DNA of 6,368 nt, taken from the NCBI GenBank assembly GCA_026707335.1, contig JAPOXB010000080.1, forward strand, positions 1 to 6,368. The letters run 5' to 3'. The position numbers and the translations under genes are program-made. Every line of letters begins with the position of its first letter. The first letter of the stretch is position 1. This DNA comes from Chloroflexota bacterium. Lineage in GTDB: Bacteria > Chloroflexota > Dehalococcoidia > Bin125. Positions 1 to 5,018 of this stretch are shown piece by piece. The notes below the pieces were generated by a model that was not told the DNA's origin, did not search any database, and saw only the letters and a list, made by a program, of their open reading frames with translations.

Positions 1-44
1 GCGCGGCGGTCAGTGTGAACAGGCTCTAGCCGCATACCGGGCCT

Positions 45-48
45 GGAG
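45..48 (+). promoter_or_regulatory. Possible ribosome binding site of scpA
   Basis: GGAG lies 12 bases before the ATG at 61, longer than the usual 5-9. The same GGAG would be even farther from the alternative ATG codons at 76 and 91, so it favours the first start. No convincing promoter is visible in positions 1-60. Confidence 0.35.
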
Positions 49-60
49 TAGGCTGGGCCT

Positions 61-876
61 ATGCCGCCCTCCCCGATGGCGCCGACGCCGATGGCCCCCG
101 AGCCGCTCGTGCAGCTGCGCCTGCCGGGCTTCGAGGGGCCGCTCGACCTGCTGCTGCAACTGATCGAGCGGCGCGACCTGGACATCTCCGAGCTGTCGCT
201 CGTGCAGGTGGCCGACCAGTTCCTGGAGCACGTCGACGCGCTCAAGGCGTCGGGCGCCCGCGACGATCCCGGCGACCCGGTCGCCGGGCAACTGGCGGAG
301 TTCCTGGCCGTGGGCGGGCGGCTGATGCTGCTCAAGTCGCGGCGCATCCTGCCCGGCGCCGCCGCCGGGGAGGAGCCGCCCGACGAGGACGACCCGGGCG
401 TGGAACTCGTGGCGATGCTGGAGGAGCGCCGCCGCTACCGCGACGCGATCGAGATGTTCGGCAAGATCGACCGCAGCGGGCTGCGCAACTTCGCGGGGGG
501 CGCGCCGCCGCCCGTCGACCGGGAGCCGCCACCGGGCCTGCCCGACTCGGTCACGCTGGACCTGCTGAGCAAGCTCGTGCGCGAGGCGCTGGCCCGCGCC
601 GCCGAGCGGCCCCCGCAGCACCCCCAGGTCGCCCTGAAGCGCGACCCGCTGACCGTGCAGGACAAGATCGGCGAGCTGCGCGCCCGCCTGCGCGACGGCG
701 GGCGCGTCTCCTTCCGCGAGTGGATCGCCGAGGCGGAGACGCGCACCGATGTGATCGTGACCTTCATCGCCATCCTGGAGTTGTACAAGTCGCGCGCGAT
801 CGAGATGCACCAGGACGACGCCTACGGCGACATCCAGATCGTCGCCAAGCCCGCCGCCGCGGGCGCGAGCGACTGA
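61..876 (+). CDS. scpA: Segregation and condensation protein A (ScpA, kleisin)
   Basis: ScpA is the bacterial kleisin: it bridges the two heads of an SMC dimer and binds ScpB, forming the cytoplasmic complex that condenses and separates chromosomes. The 271-residue length is usual for the family. The N-terminal SMC-neck-binding region shows the hallmark FEGPLDLLL at residues 24-32, followed by LIERRDLDISEL (35-46). Residues about 98-112 and 145-163 are acidic or proline-rich linker. The C-terminal winged helix that contacts the SMC head spans about 198-262 (VQDKIGELRARL, then GRVSFREWI, then VIVTFIAILELYKS, ending in the typical YGDIQI). ATG 61 is the first start after an in-frame TAG at 49-51; ATG codons at 76 and 91 are alternatives, since the first 15 residues are a proline/methionine-rich extension not needed by the fold. 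ribF follows after 9 bp. No scpB is visible here. Family assignment is firm; the exact start is less so. Confidence 0.95.
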   Translation: MPPSPMAPTPMAPEPLVQLRLPGFEGPLDLLLQLIERRDLDISELSLVQVADQFLEHVDALKASGARDDPGDPVAGQLAEFLAVGGRLMLLKSRRILPGAAAGEEPPDEDDPGVELVAMLEERRRYRDAIEMFGKIDRSGLRNFAGGAPPPVDREPPPGLPDSVTLDLLSKLVREALARAAERPPQHPQVALKRDPLTVQDKIGELRARLRDGGRVSFREWIAEAETRTDVIVTFIAILELYKSRAIEMHQDDAYGDIQIVAKPAAAGASD

Positions 877-885
877 GAGGACGCC

Positions 886-1857
886 GTGCCCACCCAACTG
901 GCCCGCGCGGAGTTGCGGCGCGTGGCGCCCCAGCGCCCGACAACGATCACCATCGGCGTCTTCGACGGCGTGCACCGCGGCCACGTCGCGCTGCTGCGCC
1001 GCGTCATCGATCGGGCCGCCGCCAACGGCAGCGCGGCCGGCGTCGTCACCTTCCACCCGCACCCCCAGCACGTGCTGCGGCCCGACGTGCCGCTGAGCTA
1101 CCTGACCAGCCTGGAGGACCGCCTGAGCCTGCTGACAGAGGCCGGCCTGGAGATCGTCGCGCCGATCACCTTCACCTCGGAGTTGTCCCAGACCGACGCC
1201 GGCGACTTCGTGCGCCTGCTGGTCGAGGAGCTGCGGCTGACGGAACTGGTGACCGGCCCCGACTTCGCCCTCGGCCGGCAGCGCGGCGGCGACATCGCGA
1301 CGCTGCGCGCCCTCGGCGACGAGCTGGGCTTCCGCGTCACCGTCATCGACATGGTCCGCGACGGCGGCCGGAACACTGAGGACGACGCCGACGCCAAGAT
1401 CTCCTCCAGCGACATCCGCGACGGCCTCGCGGCGGGCGACGTGGCGCGCGTCAACGACCTGCTGGGCCGCCGCTTCAGCCTGCACGGCCCCGTCGTGCGG
1501 GGCCAGGAGCGGGGGCGCGGCATCGGCTTCCCCACGGCCAACATCGCCGTCGGGCCCGACCAGGCGCTGCCCGCCACCGGCGTCTACGCCACCCTGGCCT
1601 CGCTCGACGGCCGCCTGCGCCCCTCCGCGACCAACATCGGCGTGCGCCCCACCTTCGACGACCACCCCGCCATCACCGTCGAGTGCCACATCCTCGACTA
1701 CGAGGCCGGCCTCTACGGCCGCGACCTGCGCATCGACTTCGTGTCGCGGCTGCGCGGCGAGGTCAAGTTCGAGGGCGTCGAAGCGCTGACGTCGCAACTG
1801 GCGCGCGACTGCCGTGACGCCCGCGCGGCCATCGCCGCCGCGGGAGACTGGCCGTGA
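886..1857 (+). CDS. ribF: Bifunctional riboflavin kinase / FAD synthetase
   Basis: RibF phosphorylates riboflavin to FMN and then adenylates FMN to FAD in the cytoplasm. The 323-residue length is normal. The N-terminal FMN adenylyltransferase domain (about 1-185) has the nucleotidyltransferase motif GVFDGVHRGH at 24-33 (HxGH at 30-33), the GPDFALGRQRGG loop at 124-135 and the SSSDIR element at 173-178. The C-terminal flavokinase domain (about 195-320) has GFPTAN at 214-219, GVYA at 232-235, NIGVRPTF at 250-257, glutamate 266 in ECHILDY and RLRGEVKF at 288-295. All expected motifs of both domains are present, so the enzyme should be active in both steps. The GTG start at 886 has AGAGG at 876-880, five bases upstream. 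A short acidic stretch (163-170) precedes the SSSDIR element. The gene lies between scpA and tyrS and overlaps the latter by 4 bp. No FMN riboswitch precedes it, as the gap is only 9 bp. Confidence 0.97.
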   Translation: MPTQLARAELRRVAPQRPTTITIGVFDGVHRGHVALLRRVIDRAAANGSAAGVVTFHPHPQHVLRPDVPLSYLTSLEDRLSLLTEAGLEIVAPITFTSELSQTDAGDFVRLLVEELRLTELVTGPDFALGRQRGGDIATLRALGDELGFRVTVIDMVRDGGRNTEDDADAKISSSDIRDGLAAGDVARVNDLLGRRFSLHGPVVRGQERGRGIGFPTANIAVGPDQALPATGVYATLASLDGRLRPSATNIGVRPTFDDHPAITVECHILDYEAGLYGRDLRIDFVSRLRGEVKFEGVEALTSQLARDCRDARAAIAAAGDWP

Positions 1858-3125
1858 GCGCCGGCGGCCCGCCCCTCAGCGCCGCCCAGCGCGCCGAGGT
1901 CGAGCGGCAGCACGCGCTGATCATGCGCGGCACTCGCTTCGGCGACGCGGAGACGCGCGCCACGATGGAGCGTGAACTGCGCGACCGCCTGGCCGAATCG
2001 CTGCGGGACGATCGCCCCCTGCGCGTCTACCTCGGCGTCGACCCCACGGCGCCCGACCTGCACCTGGGGCACTGCGTCGCGCTGCGCAAGCTGCGCACCT
2101 TCCAGGAGCTGGGGCACCAGGCCGTGCTGCTGATCGGCGACTTCACCGCCCTGATCGGCGACCCCTCCGACAAGGACGCATCGCGCCCCATGAACCCCGC
2201 CGCGACCATCGCCGCGCACGCCGCCACCTACCAGGAGCAGGCCTTCAAGCTGCTCGACCGCGCCCGCACCGAGGTGCGCCGTAACAGCGAGTGGCTCGCC
2301 GGGCTGACCTTCGAGGACGTCGTGCAGCTGGCCAGCAACTTCACCGTGGCGCAGTTCATCGAGCGCGACACCTTCCGCAACCGCCTCGACCGCGGTGAGC
2401 CCGTCTACGTGCACGAGTTCATGTACGGCCTCATGCAGGGCTACGACGCCGTCGCGCTGGAGACCGACGTGCAGGTCGGCGGCACCGACCAGACCTTCAA
2501 CCTGATGGCCGGCCGCATCCTGCAGCGCACCTACGAGCAGCCGCCCCAGATCGCGATCACCTCGCCCATCCTCGTCGGGCTCGATGGCGTCGAGCGGATG
2601 TCGAAGAGCGCCGGCAACTACATCGGCATCGACGAGCCGCCCGACCAGCAGTACGGCAAGGCGATGTCGATCCCCGACGACGTGCTGATCGACTTCTTCA
2701 CGCTGGGCACGAACCTGGAGGCGGCGGAGGTCGACGCGATCGAGGCCGGCCTGCGCGACGGGACGCTGCACCCCATGCGCGCCAAGCAGCGCCTCGCCCA
2801 CGCCATCGTCGCCGAGTGGCACGGCGCGGAGGCGGCCGAGGCGGCGGCGGAGGGCTTCGCGCGCGTCTTCTCCCGCCGCGAGCAGCCCGCCGACATGCCC
2901 GAGTTGGCCCTCGCCTTCGAGGACGGGGCCGCGAGCGTCGTCCTCGCCGACCTGCTGACCCGCGCCGGCCTCGCCGCCAGCCGCGCCGAGGCCAAGCGCC
3001 TCATCGCCGGCGGCGCCGTCCAGCTCGACGGCGAGCGGGTCGAGGGCCCCGAGGTCCGCGTCGAGCCGGGCAGCGTGCTGCGGGTCGGCCGGCGGCGCTG
3101 GCTGCGCCTCGTCGCCGAGGGCTAG
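1854..3125 (+). CDS. tyrS: Tyrosyl-tRNA synthetase with C-terminal S4 domain
   Basis: This class I synthetase charges tRNA-Tyr with tyrosine. In the 423-residue product the Rossmann catalytic core carries the HIGH-type signature PDLHLGH at 67-73, the tyrosine/tRNA-site motif VGGTDQTFN at 208-216 and the KMSKS-type loop RMSKS at 248-252. The form (RMSKSAGNYIGID, 248-260) resembles the second bacterial TyrS subtype (TyrZ-like) more than the E. coli-like subtype. An S4 RNA-binding domain occupies about 362-415 (SRAEAKRLIAGGAVQLDGE, 376-394). The GTG start overlaps the ribF stop as GTGA, with GGGAG at 1842-1846 seven bases upstream, which supports this start and translational coupling. ATG at 1923 (residue 24) is a less likely alternative, since residues before it match the usual N-terminal helix. 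There is no room for a T-box leader, so expression should follow the upstream genes. The TAG stop lies within a hairpin arm. Confidence 0.97.
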   Translation: MSAGGPPLSAAQRAEVERQHALIMRGTRFGDAETRATMERELRDRLAESLRDDRPLRVYLGVDPTAPDLHLGHCVALRKLRTFQELGHQAVLLIGDFTALIGDPSDKDASRPMNPAATIAAHAATYQEQAFKLLDRARTEVRRNSEWLAGLTFEDVVQLASNFTVAQFIERDTFRNRLDRGEPVYVHEFMYGLMQGYDAVALETDVQVGGTDQTFNLMAGRILQRTYEQPPQIAITSPILVGLDGVERMSKSAGNYIGIDEPPDQQYGKAMSIPDDVLIDFFTLGTNLEAAEVDAIEAGLRDGTLHPMRAKQRLAHAIVAEWHGAEAAEAAAEGFARVFSRREQPADMPELALAFEDGAASVVLADLLTRAGLAASRAEAKRLIAGGAVQLDGERVEGPEVRVEPGSVLRVGRRRWLRLVAEG

Positions 3126-3137
3126 CGGCGGCTAGCC
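3120..3137 (+). terminator. Perfect 7-bp hairpin at the tyrS stop, possible weak terminator
   Basis: GGCTAGC at 3120-3126 pairs perfectly with GCTAGCC at 3131-3137 across a 4-base GGCG loop. The tyrS TAG (3123-3125) is inside the left arm. No T tract follows, so it is not a classical intrinsic terminator; it could be a pause or mRNA-end structure marking the end of the scpA-ribF-tyrS transcript. The position between the cluster and the next gene is the main support. Confidence 0.3.
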
Positions 3138-3144
3138 GGGCGCG

Positions 3145-3170
3145 GGAACATTCGAGCGTCGGCGGTCGTT
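3145..3170 (+). promoter_or_regulatory. Possible ECF-sigma-type promoter for the exported protein gene
   Basis: GGAAC at 3145-3149 is followed, 17 bases later, by CGTT at 3167-3170. This matches the general ECF sigma factor pattern (an AAC-containing -35 and a CGT-type -10). Transcription would then start about 6-8 bases downstream, near 3176-3178, giving a leader of only a few bases before the ATG at 3180. This is a pattern match by eye in a short gap; no sigma factor gene is present in the window. Confidence 0.35.
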
Positions 3171-3172
3171 AC

Positions 3173-3177
3173 GGGAG
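3173..3177 (+). promoter_or_regulatory. Unusually close Shine-Dalgarno-like sequence
   Basis: GGGAG ends only 2 bases before the ATG at 3180, closer than a functional Shine-Dalgarno normally sits. No other in-frame start lies upstream, and the ATG begins a good signal peptide, so the start is kept. The poor spacing fits either weak translation or a near-leaderless transcript from the putative promoter just upstream. Confidence 0.3.
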
Positions 3178-3179
3178 AC

Positions 3180-4985
3180 ATGCCCCACCGCAGGCGCTTC
3201 GCCATCGTCGTGACGCCGATCGTCGCGCTGCTCGCCGCGGCGGCGGCGGTCCTGCTGCCCGTCAACGCCGCGCCGACGGCGGCGCAGGGCGCGGAGCCGG
3301 CGGTCGAGTGCTTCGAGATCACCGTGGGTTGGTCGATCTGCGCGGCCCCGGCGGTGCCAGCCCCTCCGCCGCCGTGTCGCGTTGTTGAGTGCATCGAGCC
3401 AGCCCCCGGCCACGTCGAGCGCAAGATCTGGGCGCTTGGCGAGACCATGGACGAGGACGATTACTTCCTGATCCTCTTCTGGAATGTGCACACCTGGGTG
3501 ACGGAGGGGTATCGGCCTTTGACCTCTCTCTACAGGTCCCGCGCTTCGTGGTACCCGATCTCATACGATGACCGTTGGGTGCTCTTCGAATGGCTGTTGT
3601 CGAGCGAGGCGAACTCCTGGAGTGACGCCCCGTCCTTCACGCTACTCCACGATCGCGAGACTGGGAGGACGTGGCGGTGGCCCGGCGATCTCCTCTGGGC
3701 TCGCAGACTTTCGGGCGAGCACATCCTCTTCCAGGAACACCCCGGCGGCGAGCAGGCCCAGCCGGGAGATACGCACTTTGCCCTCGTCACTGCGTCGCTC
3801 GATGTCGTCGCCAGATTTGCGCTGGCAATCGGTGATCCCCCTGCAGCGGCCGATCTGCGCGATATCCGGCCGGCGCTGGTAGCTCCCGACGGAGGAACGG
3901 TGGCGCTTCGACTTCCCGGCCGCGTGGAGCTTGTGGACGTTGCGACCGGAGACACCACGCTGGCGTTCGAGCCGGAGCCGCGCGAGGGCTACTCTGCCGG
4001 GGTCGGGATCTCCGAATGGCGAGGCGGCCTGCAGATCGCCGTCACGACGGTCTACTACCCCCCCGACCGGGATCAGCCCCTAATCAGGCAGAGGAAGATC
4101 TCCGACTGGACCGGGACGGAACTGGTAGACGTCTCGTGCCCCGGGCGGCTCTCCCCGGACGGGCGCCATGTCGCCCGGCAGGAGGGATCGCCGGTCGCGA
4201 TCAAGCACATCGGGTTCGTCCAGCCCGTCCAGCCGTGGGCGTCGGTCGTCATCGCCGACGCGAGGACTTGCGAGCCCATCCTGCGCGTGCGCTCCGCGTA
4301 CGCAATCCAGAGCGGCTGGACGGGGAGATGGCTTCCATCCGGCGATGGCTTCGTGGTGGGGGTCGCGCCGCACCCAGAGACCGGGCGAGACTTCGCGCTC
4401 GTGCGCGTCCGTCCCAGCCCCGCGCTCATCGATCTGCCCCCATCCCCGGTCCCTCCTCCATACGGTTCCCACCACCGGATCGGGCCGTGGTTCGCACCCG
4501 TGGGCGGCGACCGCTACTTCGCACGGGCACACGTCGGGGTCTACGACGCGCACCTGCAGCGCTGGATGCGCCCGGTCACTGAGGGCTTTTGGCCGGACAA
4601 CTGGACGAGCGGTGGCGGCTGGACCAGCGCTGGCGAGGTCGTGCAGGTGGCCTCCCCCTACGATCCCTACGAGGGCGGAGCGAGCTGGCTCCTCGTCCAG
4701 CCGAAGCTCGAGTTCCCGCCCTTCAGCGAGGATCTCAGCTTCCGGGTCGTCGGCGCGGGCGCCTGCGTCGAGTTGCGGTTCGCGGACGGCGACAGCGCCT
4801 GCCTCGCCGACGGGACGCCCGTCACCTACGCCGGGGGAGAGAACGTCACCGTGACGTACCCCGGCAGAGGATCTACAGACGAAGACCCTGGCCTGCACTC
4901 TGACCAGGAAGGCTTCTCGCTCTGGGTGCGCACCGACGAGGGCGTCGAGGGGTGGATTCCGACCGAGAATCTGGCGTGGCGCTGA
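3180..4985 (+). CDS. Exported protein of unknown function: TolB/PD40-like propeller body plus C-terminal SH3b-like domain
   Basis: I do not recognise a named family for this 601-residue protein. Residues 1-30 form a signal peptide: basic MPHRRR, a hydrophobic core to about 28, and a signal peptidase I-type site after VNA (28-30). No lipobox is seen. Residues 44-71 hold four cysteines (44, 54, 66, 71) around a proline-rich run (57-65). Residues about 120-510 have spaced strand-turn-strand units resembling PD40/TolB blades: YDDRWVLFEW (129-138), LVAPDGGTVAL (233-243), LSPDGRHVA (324-332), LPSGDGFVVGV (385-395) and APVGGDRYFARA (439-450). Six or seven blades are plausible. A proline-rich linker lies at 412-427. 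Residues about 518-600 look like an SH3b domain (VGAGACVELR, then CLADGTPVTY, ending VEGWIPTENLA). There is no enzyme motif; a cell-surface binding or scaffold role is inference. The gene is single, likely with its own promoter, and codon use in its body is looser than that of its neighbours. Confidence 0.85.
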   Translation: MPHRRRFAIVVTPIVALLAAAAAVLLPVNAAPTAAQGAEPAVECFEITVGWSICAAPAVPAPPPPCRVVECIEPAPGHVERKIWALGETMDEDDYFLILFWNVHTWVTEGYRPLTSLYRSRASWYPISYDDRWVLFEWLLSSEANSWSDAPSFTLLHDRETGRTWRWPGDLLWARRLSGEHILFQEHPGGEQAQPGDTHFALVTASLDVVARFALAIGDPPAAADLRDIRPALVAPDGGTVALRLPGRVELVDVATGDTTLAFEPEPREGYSAGVGISEWRGGLQIAVTTVYYPPDRDQPLIRQRKISDWTGTELVDVSCPGRLSPDGRHVARQEGSPVAIKHIGFVQPVQPWASVVIADARTCEPILRVRSAYAIQSGWTGRWLPSGDGFVVGVAPHPETGRDFALVRVRPSPALIDLPPSPVPPPYGSHHRIGPWFAPVGGDRYFARAHVGVYDAHLQRWMRPVTEGFWPDNWTSGGGWTSAGEVVQVASPYDPYEGGASWLLVQPKLEFPPFSEDLSFRVVGAGACVELRFADGDSACLADGTPVTYAGGENVTVTYPGRGSTDEDPGLHSDQEGFSLWVRTDEGVEGWIPTENLAWR

Positions 4986-5002
4986 CCGGCGCGCTGACCT
5001 GC
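4979..5002 (+). repeat. Two 12-bp tandem units carrying a duplicated in-frame stop
   Basis: Positions 4979-4990 and 4991-5002 are the same 12-mer with one mismatch; GCGCTGACC is shared exactly. The first copy contains the TGA stop of the exported protein (4983-4985). As the period is 12, the second copy puts another TGA in the same frame (4995-4997). It makes up about half of the convergent gap. Within it, GGCGC (4988-4992) can pair with GCGCC (5001-5005) over 8 bases, a stem too short for me to call a terminator. Confidence 0.5.
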
Positions 5003-5018
5003 GCCTCGTCCCCGACGG

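Noticed and set aside
1..60. A promoter or the end of an upstream gene before scpA
   Set aside because: No convincing -35/-10 pair is present, and 60 bases are too few to recognise a coding end. The GCCT/AGGC stem around the GGAG is only 4 bp.
877..885. An FMN riboswitch controlling ribF, or a T-box controlling tyrS
   Set aside because: There is no leader space: ribF begins 9 bp after scpA and tyrS overlaps ribF.
10..1797. A 595-codon open frame on the minus strand opposite scpA and ribF
   Set aside because: Its protein is a low-complexity mix of A, G, V, D, Q, H and R typical of the reverse of GC-rich genes, and it lies wholly opposite two clearly recognised genes.
1713..2822. A 369-codon open frame on the minus strand opposite ribF and tyrS
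   Set aside because: Same shadow composition; tyrS motifs on the plus strand leave no doubt which strand is coding.
4080..4898. A 272-codon minus-strand frame, plus several plus-strand frames, inside the exported-protein gene
   Set aside because: Arginine/proline-rich or low-complexity products without a recognisable domain; the 601-codon frame has a signal peptide and coherent domains from end to end, so no frameshift or nested gene is needed.
4986..5018. A bidirectional terminator in the convergent gap
   Set aside because: The only stem I find is 5 bp (4988-4992 with 5001-5005) with an 8-base loop and no T tract on either strand.
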